Assembly (NCBI GenBank): GCA_000469685.2
Contig: LS997567.1
Location: forward strand, 41,536,775 to 41,600,774
DNA length: 64,000 nucleotides
Source of the DNA: Haemonchus contortus
Lineage: Eukaryota; Nematoda; Chromadorea; Rhabditida; Trichostrongylidae
Direction of reading: 5' to 3'
Shown here: positions 33,086 through 46,341 of the stretch, piece by piece
Layout: each line of letters starts with the position of its first letter
Numbering within the stretch: the first letter of the stretch is position 1
Made by a program: the position numbers and the translations under genes
Notes under the pieces: model-generated
The model's database searches: none
What the model saw: the letters and a program-made list of their open reading frames with translations, nothing else
Told to the model about the DNA's origin: nothing

Positions 33086-36000
33086 CCTTCCAAACCTTTT
33101 ATAAAGCGTGTACACCTTAACTTGGGTTTCGGAAAGCACGAAAGTGAGCTAACGTAAACCAGTTTAACCCTGAACTTAGTTGGTCATGCAGAAGGTAGGC
33201 CTTACTACTTAATGTCTGCAAAACAAACTAGCCAGGTAGAAAGATTGGAGCAAGTAAGTGAATAAACAAGTAAAAATGGTAGCCATAACAAATTACAGTT
33301 GTGGTAACAAAATAGAACAAAATATCAAGTCATTATTGTTATTAACTGGCGAGCGAAATGAGATCTCAATTATTATCGTTATTTTTATCATTCATCTCGT
33401 TGAATCAGTTGCTTACTGATTCTCCCATCTTGAAGCCAGTTTCAAAGAAATGAAAGATAAGATAAAATAAAGTCATTAAGAGAGACAAAGTAAAATTAAA
33501 TATGCCAATAACGTTGTGAAATTGATATTAATAGTAAAATATAAGTACAGTGGTTAAAATAACAAGTTATTACTGAGTATTTTTATCCACCATAGACTTG
33601 ATGAAAATTTGAATGTTACAACCAGGTTGTGAATAGCCGGTAATTTCGATTGGCATATGACCTCCAGTAGCCCACTAAACGGTAGGGCTTTTAGATGAAG
33701 AAGTCAGGCCGTCGGTCCAGAAAGTAACGAACAGGCTGGTAACTTGTTGGGCAAACAGCTCGTTCTGTCTTCTCCACCTCTGAATGCCTGTCTAACTATT
33801 GCTAGTCGTTCCGATTCCTCTTTCTTTTCGAAGACCGCAAGTTAATAGTAAAACTAACTGGTTACACCCACCAGGGCAACTGTTACCATGGCCTATGTTG
33901 TATTCAGTTCCCGACCCTGATGGTACCCTCAGTACTGGGGGAAACAACACGAACAGCCAGCTCCTGACAGCACAATTTCGTTCGATACTTCGTAGTATAC
34001 TAGGCCGAGAATGAAGGTTGTTCTGAGGTTCATTGGCTTGCTGTTAAATGGTTTGGAGAAAATACAAGTAATCGACAATGAAGTAGCATGGAAAGGTAGA
34101 TTGTAAAAACGGTTCCACAGCAGGGAACTCGTTATGTGCCGGAGAATCACATAGGATGACAAACACCCATATTCATTCCGTTTTATTTTCGATATCGATT
34201 AATTACTAGGAAACATTTACTTCACACTCAATAACTCTCCCAGGGACATACAATTGAAGTCTACTTGTACTTGCAGTTTGTTCCTACTGGTAGCCCTAGG
34301 CACTGCGTCCTCAAGAGGAAGCGATATGGCCAATGTTTATGCGTTCAGTTTGCTCGTACTTTCACTAAAACAAATACAATTTTTCTCTTCGTCTGCCCCT
34401 AATTCTGCGTTTGTCAACACGAAAAGCAGTTCGTTCACACAGGATTACTAGTATTGTTGCTTCTGACCTGAGAACTTTCACGGGCAAGGGCATGCAGTGC
34501 AGCTCAATGAAGGACAGGGACAGCACCCACAAAAATTGACCACATGGGCAAAAAAATAGGTAAAAAGGTAGCAAAAAGATTCCGTCAAACACATAAATCA
34601 GGGAAAAGACACGGATTATGCAGTAAACAGCAGTAGGCAACAATAATGACAACAGGTGATGGGTTGCACTTCAATTGAAACAGAAAGATCACAGGCACGG
34701 GCTTTCATCGATCACGATTTATTGGTAAAATTTGTGAGGAGCGAGATTGCTTGTTTAGAAAAAGAAGTCAAAATTAACTATTAAGCCTCGTCATGAGAGT
34801 TACTAGTAAGGTTGCATTAGGTCTAGTAATTATGACCTTACAGAACGAAACAGCCAGGTATTACGACTGGAACGACAGTTGATACCTACAGTGGAGTCTC
34901 AGGAACAGAAATTTTAATGAAAAATTAGGCCTCTGTGGATGAAAGGTTTTCATGGATCCCTTCTGAATCCTTCTGAATATTTCTGCTCACTTTCATGTTG
35001 GTATGGATTAGAACTTACTTTTTCATACCAAGTAACTGAGCAAGTAAGTAAGTTACCTAATGCTATTTCACAAAAATAGTTTCTTACCTACTTTTCTCCC
35101 ACAAAAAAAACTGATAATTGGTTGTAAGCTAATTTTTAGGGTACAAGGTAATCAGCAGACTGCAATTCATCTGAAGAGTGCAAATCTAGGAAAATATGCG
35201 CCATGTATTTGGTTTCCATGGCGATTTTTGATCTTACGGGGCGTCATTTCAGGCTGTCCCTTTTCACGGGCGAATTGTTTTTTATGGAGGCAATTTTTTG
35301 ATGAAGCCCTGAGGATTTCATTCCTATCCAGACTTGCACAAAGGCTTTGAAGGTTAGCTTCTGCTCTGAATTTCGATTCTACTTTCATCTGTAAACTTGA
35401 ATCAGAGCCACAAATGAAAGCAGGGCTCATATGTCATTCGAGCGCTTCGTATCCACACAGCAGGGAGTAACCTCGACATCACAAATTCCACGATTTATAA
35501 AAAAATTGAGCCACGACTTCTGGAAAAAAATTACTAAAAACTAGATGATTTCTGTTTCACTTCCCCCTTCTCTCTTCCTCCACCTCTGAGGCCTTGCAAC
35601 CCCCCTTCCCCTCCTCCCTTCCTCTCCCCACCGCCTCACCGCTCCCCCGTCGTTCCTGTTCCAAAAATAGAAAAGATGATGTGATTGCACTGTCTACGGC
35701 TGGCCTAACGATTTGTTTACGACAGAAATCAAGAAATCGCGGAGCACAAATTTATTGTAAATCCTTTCAAATGTCGTTTAAGAGTATTGACGAAAATGCC
35801 CTCAGTTTGTATGTTGTAGTTTCAGAGGCTTTAAGCCGATTAGTTGAGCCAGCCGTCTTGCTTGCCGTCTGAGATTCTTAGAGGCATCACGCTTCTCAAA
35901 CTTCTCAAACTCGAATAAAAAGACGAAAACAACGAGACAGATCGTTTTTGCCGAGCTTATAAAGGCTGTCAAAGAGTTGCCTTTATGACTTGATGTGTTG

Positions 36001-36311
36001 CTAGAAAAAACCTTCTATAAAAGAGTAACTCCAGGAAGTAAAGAGAACAGTACTGGTGTTGAAAAGAACAGCATGCTTGATGTTCATCTCCATCTACCTG
36101 CACAACAAGCTTCATTCACCTAAAGTAGTTCCGCTAAGAGGCATCTGGCTACAGCTGGGAAAAAACATGTCTTCAGTCTGATAAATTCCCCTATTCTCGA
36201 CATTTTGAGAACAGGAGCTCTTGAAAAGAAAAATTGTCGGGAGCCTGGGCCTTAGTATGTAATTACCCACCTCTTTCATCTAAATTCACAACAGGGCAAA
36301 CGCCTGACGAT
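33086..36311. other. Gene-poor DNA
   Basis: ORFs at 34365-34652 (minus) and 35594-35872 (plus) have no splice or family support. The latter overlaps a C-rich low-complexity stretch near 35565-35650. Confidence 0.4.
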
Positions 36312-36455
36312 AAGGACTTGACGTTGATCAACCTCTCTCTTTTTGGGATGCGCCTCGCATCTAAGTTGTATTCAAAATCGTAGTGGCGATTTGAATGCGT
36401 ATGTGGCCTACAAAATAATTTGAGGTGTCGGTCAATGTAAAAGTCAACGTTTTTC
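36312..36455 (-). repeat. SINE, 3' fragment (copy 4)
   Basis: Minus-strand blocks ACTTTTACATTGACC, TTTTGTAGGCCACATACGC and GATGCGAGGCGCATCCC match the SINE body, followed by a GTTGATCAACGTC tail seen in copy 1 as GATCAACGCCC. The 5' head is missing. Confidence 0.6.
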
Positions 36456-39400
36456 CTTTCCAGGCGGGTGTGCTACCAATCAACCAACCCTGAATAAACT
36501 AAAGCCTCTGTTGGCCTAGACAGACACCGACCCTGGATCTGATCTCTGGGTCATGCTCCGGTGGTGATGCGTCACCCACCACTACACCTCCTCCTCCCCC
36601 AAATTTCATTACCATCTTTAACATTTTTTATTCTTTGAAACTAAATTATGACATGCTACAACTTTCAAATGTTTTTGATTGTGTCAGCATAGATACATGA
36701 CAAGTTAACAGCGTTTCTTCAAAGAAATTAGTAGGAATCTTTTGCAAATTTAACCATTTTTGGAATATTGCCATACAGCTCCTGCTTTGAAAATTTTCAC
36801 AGCTTAGCATCACATCGATGTAGTTTTGTCAACTTAGAAATCTAGTTAATACGATTTCTCACAGAGAAATTAAATTCTTGACAGCTTTCTTCTGCAAGTG
36901 ATTTCATTCCGTTCACAAAGAGACTCGTGCTTTGCAGTCTGGAAAATCTATTTAAGAAAAACCGGCTATGATGAAACCAAAAAAACTTCATGTTTCATGC
37001 CACCCTATAATTTTTTGTATACTTCAAATATTTTTTAGTATGCCTCAAGGGTTTTTAAGCCGAAAAGCGCCCTTTCAATGAAAAATAAAAGGGAACAATT
37101 AAGACAGCACGTCTGTGTTAAAAAATAAGTAATAAAAAAAACTTGATTCTACTAGTTAAAAGAAAAGAGACTTATTCATTCGAATATTAGCTGAAAAAAT
37201 AAAGCAGCTTAAATAAATAATAAAGTAGGTAATCTGAATAATATAAATCATGAATAATTTCATAAATTTCTGTTCAACAGCGGAACTGCTGATGGGCTGT
37301 ATGTCCGAAGGCACGATCCTTGATTGAACTCTTTTCAAACCAGATTGGTCTAGAATGACTTCCTGCTCCAAAGTGATTAACTGTAACTGTATTTGTTTTA
37401 CTCGCCTACTGTTGAGCTCACTGGTTACTGGGTTGGTGCGTAGTGGGAACTATTTAATGGCAAGCTTTACCACATCATTCATGTATGGTGGGTCGCCACC
37501 ACTACAATCAAGCTTCAAACATTTAAGTTGCCAGTTGCACGGATTTTTTTTTGCAATTTCATGCCTATATTTAAACCAACAAATTCCATCAACGAAAAGT
37601 TATTATTATCATAGTGATATTTTTTATTATTTTATTATTATTATTAGCTATTATTATAAAGATTCGTTCTGCTACATTTTGGTAAGAAAAAATTTGAACT
37701 CGAAAAAAGGTGGATACTTCTCAATCTCCCCATGAAAGGAAATATTTCTTGTTACCTACTTTCAGTTAACAGGTTCTGTACCTTTTTCAATGTTCTGAAT
37801 GTTTTTCTTGAACCGAAACTTGTTAGTTTTACCAGTTCTTTTCTGAGTAACTCATACCCAACTTGGACGTCTTCTACTAAAGCATCTTGCGTTTCCTAGT
37901 ACCTCAAAAACGAATTTCTTCTAAATTCGTCATCATCCTACTTCTGAAGCTTCGTTAGTTCTCCTAACCTAATTTGGTAGTCTAGTGCTTTTTAAGTACC
38001 AAGTGCTTACTTAGCTGTATCCTGTCCACCTTTTCTTCTCCGTGACGTAAAGGAGGATTAGACAAAAAGATAGGCAGGATGCTCTATAATGATGAAGCGC
38101 AGTTTATTTTTATCACTATAATTAATTATAGGTGGATGTAACGCCCATTTCCCGCAGGTTGCAGGTTGAACTCAACTGGTCGGCGGGCGGCTGGCTATTG
38201 CTGAAGCTGCATCGGCAACGGAAATTTGAAACGGCATGATTGTGGGAAAGATTGTGATTTAATGTTGAACAACTGCTAGTGCGGTGAAATTAATCTCATC
38301 TCTATGGCCAACCAACGGACAACGGACATGAATAGCGGCAATTAGTTCATTCCGAAACTGATTACTAAGTAAACATACTCGCAAAAAAGTATATTTTTTA
38401 AAATTACTCGTAATTTTTTTATGCCCGATCGGCGGAAATCACAGTCGAGAAGTATTCCTATGAGTGGATACGTTTTTAATGATTATTTTTGCTTTGTATT
38501 GTAATTTGCAGTTTGAAAAATTATATATTATTATTTCAGTGAATGTGATGTAAACGTCTTGCTGTTGTTGTTGGAATTGTAAAAATAATTGTATACCCGG
38601 TAATCGTAGAAATAGCCAACTGGTAATTACTATCGAAAGCATATAGTATTGTAAAGGGATTTTGAAAAACAGTTTATTTTCGTAGTTAAAATTGTATACA
38701 CAACAAAAGCGTCTGATGGAAATGAGCGACGCTTTTGCTATTAGGCCATTCATCTAGAAAAAATAAAAAAATAAATAAAAAGAAAAGAGGATAAAGTAAT
38801 AAATAATAAAGAAATGAATAGTAATAAATAAAAATAAACATTGGCTTAGTGAAGGCGCACCAAAATACATTTAACTAGATAAATTTGGATAAATGGAGAA
38901 TAAATGAGAAAAATAAGCGTTTCCGAATTTTTAGGACGAATGTACAGGCACATTTCTATTTTTTGAATAATTTTTTTCACTTCAACTGTATTATTTTAAA
39001 ATATTAATTTTTCCCAGCCCAGTAATGCCCTACCATGGCGCTTAACTGATAGGAGCTCGGATGGACTCAGGCTGCTTGTCATAGGAGGACCTCCAAAATA
39101 GAATATCGTCCTCGCAAAGCTACTGAAAACCCAGTCAAAGCTGGTAATGATAATTCCTGCTTCACCCATTCTCTAGGTTTTCGTTTTTATTTTTCATAAG
39201 ACAAAATTATTGGCCTAAAATCACCTTTCCCTCCTAAATTGTGCCCTTTCTTCCCACGCATACTTTTTGATACTTATTCATCCGCAATGATCTCCCGCGT
39301 TTTCAACTTGACAAACCTACGCAAACAGAGCCATCTGTCTAATCGTTTACTGCTTCATTTATGTTAGTCATCTGATGGGTTATTATGAAAATAACTCAGA

Positions 39401-40311
39401 TGAAACATCTGGACGGATGGATGAACCATACTGCTTATGAGACTGGTATTTTCTAGCGCTTTACAGTGTAAGGGCAGGGCATCGAGGGTATCCGCATTTT
39501 CCATCTTGCTGCCTATGCCTCCAGACGTAATCTGAACCTTTGTTTTTATGTACTTGCCCGTTCCCTCTAGAATCCTTCATTTACTTCATCAGTCATGTTT
39601 GACAGGCTGTTTGGACGAGTTCGAGGGCACCAGTGGCCATTCCAATGAAGGCTTTATAAGACCCTTCCTGCCTTTGAGACTTATCCTACTCACTGGATGT
39701 GCAACAGGGATAATTATAGGACAAGTTGATTGTTTAATGGCGCGGCGTTCGTTTCAAACTCGGACACTGACAATTCCTTCGCGGAGCTTTTACTAGTTAC
39801 TCCTGGCATCACGAAAAACCATGAACGCTGCCCGTTTCTGATACTTTTTTATTTGTGTCTTTAAGATAAGCCAAAAAGAAATTGGTTGGAAGACCGAAGA
39901 TGATGAAAATTTCGCCCAAAAGCCTTCCCAACATTTGAAATCTCACGTACTATGCGTGTTGTTCAGATGCATGTACTTCAGATGGAATTAGCGAGGGGGG
40001 CTTGAGGCGTCATATCGCTCGTACGTGATCGATGAGGTCAAGTAGTAGTCAGAAGGGCCAAACAATCCCCTTCTGGTTATCCGCTGTTTGTTGACATGCA
40101 CGAAGCTGAAATGCATAGTAAGCATGATACTAAAAAACCCTTCCAAACCTCTAAAAGATTCTGAAAGGTAGCCACATGCATGGTGTCTACAAAAAAACAG
40201 TGACAGATACTGAATCCTTTACTGTTCACACCTTCATATACATTAAAAATGGAATAATCTAGGTTTTTAAGTTACATGAATAAATACGGAAGCAGCTTAC
40301 TTCATAGGATC
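36456..40311. other. Gene-poor, very AT-rich DNA
   Basis: A TTA/ATT microsatellite lies near 37619-37660 and an A-rich ATAAA tract near 38757-38835. No exon chain found. Confidence 0.45.
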
Positions 40312-40461
40312 GAGATGAGCTTCCCTAGTGAGGGTACCAGATCGGCCCAACCGAAGGAGTTCAACAATGTCACTACAACTGAAGACAACAGCTACGTTTC
40401 CACGGGTATTCGAGAAATTAAATCGAAATTAGGGAAAATTGAAGAAATCTGTCAAGTAGAA
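40312..40461 (+). CDS. Unassigned coding-looking segment
   Basis: A plus frame reads SFPSEGTRSAQPKEFNNVTT followed by STGIREIKSKLGKIEEICQ, then a possible donor CAA/GTAGAA in phase 0. It looks protein-like with a short amphipathic helix. Not recognised; no neighbouring exon located. Confidence 0.25.
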
Positions 40462-42136
40462 ACCAGCAGAAGCAGCCGTAATTGATATCAAAGGTGTATC
40501 ACTTGTTAAGACCGCCGCTGCATGCCCGCACCTTGGCGTTCCAAAGCAGAGACGCAGGAACAGCATGGGGTAGGAGAGAGCAGACGACATGAGAAATTGC
40601 AAATTGTCTCACACTCGCTCTGGGACGGCTTTTCGGTGTGTCTTACATATGAAGACCGAAGTAAATCCATTCCATAATCTAATTTCATGGATAATGCGTA
40701 CGGAGAAAAGGTAAGGATGAGCCTTCGGCAAATTTCGGTTGTCACACTAAAGACGTGTTGAACACGATGTTCACTACCAACTCAGACATTTCCACCAGCT
40801 TCCGGTCAAAAGGGCATAAACATAAACGTAAATGGCATTATTCCCATTAATTACCTGCTGCTCCTCCCTAATAAGGTGCCTCCCTTTTCGAGTATGACTG
40901 ATTTTTGACTAACTAAAGTTGCACTGACAGCAGTTTGTTTTGGGCTTTGAACGATAGCCTTATTCCCCCTCTCAGAAGGAACTCAGTTCGCCTTTGTCTA
41001 TTATCTCGTGCTTGCTCGACTACATTCGACATCACTACGATTTGCTAGGGTCATTCTATGAATACTAAAGTAGTCTGTTGTTTTATGTGGCTGCACTAAT
41101 CTAGCATTGAGCCCTTTATCCTCAGAATCCACCACCCCAAATCCTTATCTGATTTGCCCTCAAATCCATCGTTAAGCTCGTCTTGGCCGTCTATTTTTCA
41201 CTATAACCCCAGTCTCACCTTCGAAGCCAACACGAGGGGCTACACCAGCTATGTTGAAAGCCCTGAACCTCGATGAAAAAAACAGAGGTCACTAGAATTT
41301 TTGTTTATTTCATCCATTTTACCAATAATAAAGTCTTGGATCGTACTAAACAGTAACGACAATAAGAAGATTCCTATCCGGGACAAATGATTACTACATT
41401 TACCATAGCTTCTAATCGAATTGTTGTCTAATCTTCTTCCTTGAGCAGCTTCCTTCTATAGAGCCCCCCAATTTTCGGCATAGCAAACACGGCTATGTAG
41501 ATGGCGCTCGCTCCCACTTTAGGCTACGTCTTTATTTCATTTTCTTTCAGTTACTAATGTTACTCAACTTGTTTTCAGGAATAATCCACTTGTTATTTTA
41601 CCTCTTCGAAATCTTGATAGAAAACTAGGACGTTTCAACTTGTAGGCTTTCAAAGTTCGGTCCTTTAGAGCGTGACTTTGGCCATTGACGTGAATAAGCA
41701 TTTTCTCTCTTGAATGTTCGATGTCTTTCACACTTCACGCTAACTAACTTGGTTCAAAAGCGGTCAATGTTAGCTTGACATTTGACAACTGTTTCGGATT
41801 ACCAGTGGGGCTTTTGAGGTGTTTGCAACTTAAAAACCATCATCTCCTCATTGGGTACATTGAAAACAAGTACTCAATCAGTTTTGACGTTAACTTATAG
41901 GAAAATACGCTTGTAAGTATACACTATAAAGGTAAAACTACTAGTTAAAAGGTGTAGGGATTCATAGTGGATAGTAGGGACCATTTATACAATTATGTAC
42001 TTAGGTGGAAATAGCCGCGTAATGTCTCTCATAGAACGGGTCCCTTGGTCGTCGGGAATGAATAAGCCATTTATCGAAATCAAACTAGTAGTAATACCAT
42101 CTCAAGGCATTAATGTGGGGATATTTTATTGCTAAT
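40462..42136. other. Gene-poor DNA
   Basis: A 79-codon minus ORF at 40506-40745 is unsupported. Nothing else found. Confidence 0.4.
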
Positions 42137-42401
42137 GTGTCGCAAAGGCAAAGGGGACGAATCTAGCGCGGGAGCGCGATTCCTGGATCAAGTCCCCCGT
42201 AACCAGCTCTCCTACGGAAGTTGCTTATTCGGTGCAAAGCTTGTTTACGAAGCCAAAAAGGCCGATTCAGATCGATGTAAAGAAGACTGCTCATTCAAAG
42301 CACCTTCAATCTTTGATGGAGGTTGAAAGCGTGGCGCAAGCCGGAGTTCGTTTGGAGCTGAAATTCAGCTTGTGTGCTCTTCTGTTCCTAGTTCCCATCA
42401 G
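42137..42401 (+). CDS. Unassigned putative exon
   Basis: A plus frame without ATG stays open for about 88 codons, with segments IKSPVTSSPTEVAYSVQSLF and KKTAHSKHLQSLMEVESVAQ. It reaches a good donor ATCAG/GTAAAA at 42401/42402 in phase 2. Codon use looks coding. Family not recognised; it could be an exon of an unresolved gene or a retrotransposon remnant. Confidence 0.3.
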
Positions 42402-43305
42402 GTAAAACTATCTCATGATGCTACCAAGAAAATAATTTGTAAAGATGTTGGAGAGATAAATGTCAGAACAGCCCTTTGGAGTTATGCTCCTCCCACCTTT
42501 CAAAGGACAGCCAGCTCCTTCAAGAGCCATACACACTTATGCCAGGCAACAGGATTCCTTCGTACTGGCATCCGTGATTTGGACAAGTGGGGCGCCTTGG
42601 ATGTGAGTGACATCACACACTCACAACGTTCCCGTGGGAGAATTTTCAGGATGGCTGAAAATGAGGGGAGGGCGGAGCAACATCGTCGAAGCGGCTCCCT
42701 CTCGCTCTGACTGCCCGTTTTGCCCGTTCTGCCTGGCTAGCTCTTCACGATAACCGAATCCATTCCCCTGATGTTGTGCCAAGAAATTCAGTTCAGTTCA
42801 TTGACCGTCTCCTCTTTCCCAGTAGACCTGATTGAAGCCCTGAGAGAATCCCTCTTTTCAAAGGGAACGATCAGAATTATCAGAATGGCATCTATGGGCC
42901 TTACCATAGGCGTCTGTTACTTGTAGTCATAAAGTTTCCCTTAGAAGTTTCTCTAAGCCGTAGGCGATTGATGTGGAAGCGATCTTTTCTGCGGTTTCAC
43001 GCCTCAACGGCTGTCGGAAACCATTTGGTTTGAGAACTACGGCGAACTTTGCTCTCGTCTGCCAAGTTTTTCGTATGCCACCCCAATGTTGTTAAATGGG
43101 GGCGCAGGGAGTGTGAAGCGCTCTCAAAACTGCTTAACTACTAACTTCGCTTGAACTCTAAGTAGGGCAAATCAAAATGAGCACTTTGCCATATTGATGA
43201 GGCATGAGAGCCCTGGAACTGATAAAGAATTCCCGCTCAATCTTCCATATTAACTCGTCCAGTACCTCCCTTCTGCTAGCTACCTTCACTGCCGTTACTT
43301 CAGTT

Positions 43306-43350
43306 GCCACCGCCACCGCCTCCACCGCCGCCACCGCCGCCGCCGCTCCC
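43306..43350. repeat. CCG/CCA triplet microsatellite
   Basis: Imperfect run of CCACCG and GCCGCC triplets; the Ala-rich ORF over it is a consequence of the repeat. Confidence 0.85.
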
Positions 43351-46310
43351 GCTCCTGCCGTAGGGGATATGAATTGTCGAAGGGTTTGCATTTCGAAATA
43401 AAGGAAGCAATTTGGTGTTTCGGGAAATTATTGCCCTGCCCTTGTCGTTTGGAATTGTATCTAAGAGGTAACCAGTCATGAATCCACGGAATGTTCTTTC
43501 AAATCTTCAGGTTGCCCGTTCCCGATTATCCGAACCATCCAATGGCATCTTCATCTTTTTTCCTCTCTTTCTGTTGTTCATCCAGTCATTTCCCTCTATG
43601 CATACCGCGTCTTTTTTCATTTCACTTTTCTAATTCATTATGCAACATAAGGATTGACGAACCGTGCATGTGAAACTTAATTTGCGCTCGTTCGGCATGC
43701 CGACGACGACTAGGTAGCCACCGTAGAACGAGCCACGTCTAGCTGAAGCATATACAAGTGCTAACTTGAACGCGACACTTCGTTTTTCTCGGTTCCTTTC
43801 ATGTGAACCTAATGACCGCCCTCAAAAGTAGCGTACAGAGCACGCCTGCCTCGTACAGCTCAAACACACGGCTCTGAGCTGCGGCTCAGCTTCCTGTTTA
43901 CACGTGTTTATGCATCGTATCTGACGTTCTTTTCAGTTTAATCATCAACCGTGGAGACCACGATGATGATGATGGAGGGGGAGGGAACCAAAGTGAAGAG
44001 AGCTCGACGAAATCCTACGATGTACTCTCAAGCTGTCATCAGTGCATCTCGTCGTCGACGCCGCCTTTGAAGAAGCTCATTTGTGCCTTTTTTCTCTACG
44101 GAAAGCCCTTAGAGTTCAAGCGCTTAGCAGGTCACTTTTTCTCAAAGGGCGTCAATTGACACGTAGACTTGAATTTTTCGGGACGAAACTGTTTCGTTTC
44201 ATCCACATAGAGAACATCACTATGCTCAGATCGCTCAGAACCTTATCATTAACTTGCCTCCTCATTCATCATAATCTCATTTTCATTTATTTCATCTTCT
44301 CAATCCTGAAAGCCTGAGATACATACTAATTTTTGATGATAATGTTCGACATGGTCTCTTCACTACCGAAGAATGACTTCAAATTGAAGATCTGAGAGCC
44401 CCGCCCACACGCGCACATCCCGCCCAATTTCTGACCTCCATCACAAAACCTAATTCACCTTCATCACCTTTACACATTCACGATTAATTAGAACCTTTGC
44501 GGTGCTTATTGACAGAGGCAATTGACCTACCACAAACAAAACTTTTTTCTATTATACTTCACCAGCGCAGAGATCTGATTCTAGAAGGATTCTTTTATTC
44601 TATTACTCACAGGAAAGTACAGAGGCCCGACGACTGTTAGTAGGGCTCTTCAACAGCTTAATGCCGACATAGTTTTTGGTTACAAAGCTTTATTTGTCAG
44701 TTGTTTACCGCTAAATTCGAAAAAACTAAAAAAAAGTGGATACGGCGTCTTTTCGCTCCCCTACTTCCCCAACTTGAGCTGTCCTTGCTCCCTCCCTGTC
44801 TACTTCGACCACCCGCTATGAATTTCATATCTTTAAGTTACTAGAAGTAAGTCGAGAGTTTTACTCAATGGCAACTCATACTTTATGGGAAATGGATCAA
44901 TTTCCTGAGAAAACTATCATCAGTTACTTCAGCAGTCATTCTCTGAAACTGAAAATCTGAGGAATGCAGAGGGGTTTTCATGGTTCTAAAATTTACTGCA
45001 CAGTAAAAGTTACTTATGTGTAATCTCATCTATTTCATCAATTTCAATCACAGTCCATCAATAATGCCCTCTGATTCATTAATCACCAGCTGTTTCGTGC
45101 AGGAACCATGGCGATATCATGATCCCGGGGAAATTCCGTCGTTTCCTGGCCCACCATCGGGCCTTTGAAGAATCAAATCAGGTGGTGCTGGTTGCAAAGA
45201 TTCCGAAAAGCATTAGATGACTTTGTTTTTATTACTATGACGTGATAAAAATAGATAGGGGGGTTCTTTGTTGGCATATAGTTGAGTTTTATGGCCCATG
45301 GAAAAGCTTTACACTGATGATTCAAGTGCAGTCAGTGTGGTTGTTGTTGTTGTAGCAGTGTCTGCTTTGCTCAAACTTAAATTTGATTTTGGCTTCCGCT
45401 TCCTTTGTGGAATTGCTTCCTCCTTTCTTTCTGGATTCTCTAGTAGAAGTATCTAATATTGATCTCCTGGCCCCTCAAAAGAATTAGGATTCTGCTTCTG
45501 AAGATTCTGATGTCAATAACTGTTCTACCTGCTCGGGCTTCTTCCCTCAAAATGCAAAGCATCCATGTAGATCGATGGAGTGATACCAAGGTATTGAACT
45601 TGTAATTGGCCTCGTAGCTTCATAACGGGAGTTATCAATCATTTGGACATATTTTGGCAACTCCCCTCACCCGATAGGAAATGGGAAACTTCCCGAGCGT
45701 CGTTACAGTTGGTCTATCGACATCAACGGCGAGAGCTCATTTAGAACAGCCCACAAATGCTCTCTGCTGTAATGATGATGCACAAAAAGTACCAGTAAGT
45801 AAGGGATTAGGGTGTTTCTACCTATTATTTGCATGGTCTCTATAATGGGATCCATTTCGGTGAAGCCGATCGGTTACCGTGCAGTCCGACCTAGTCCTCC
45901 TTCCAGTAAGAGCTCAGGTCGATCTTCTTCGTTGAGGTGAAACCAACCAACCCATCCATATAATTGTGCGATGGTGAGTTGAGCCTGAATTCCAGGCTCA
46001 TTCTAAGACTTGACCAACTTCTCTTTTCCTCAGCACTAAGTCTCTTTCCGCCAAGTCAGCCTCAGGGATGAATCTTGGCAAGAGCTTGACTAGACCTCCG
46101 TTCAGTGCTCGTTTCTGTTTCAGCTTCGTAGCAGAGCGAAAATGTTGAAGTCAGCGGTAGATCTCGTGTGTTCAACAAGGAGCCGTCAACATGTCGTCTT
46201 ACAACATTCGTTGGCATGTCAATCCTTCCGAATCGAATAGCGCACAAGTGAAGGAAAACATCACAGGATAATGCAATGAAATGGAATCTGCGGTTCGTTG
46301 ATGGCTGAGG

Positions 46311-46341
46311 TGACGACGACGACAACGACGACGACGACGAG
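46311..46341. repeat. GAC triplet microsatellite
   Basis: About ten GAC/AAC triplets in a row; the Arg-rich minus ORF here is low-complexity. Confidence 0.85.
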
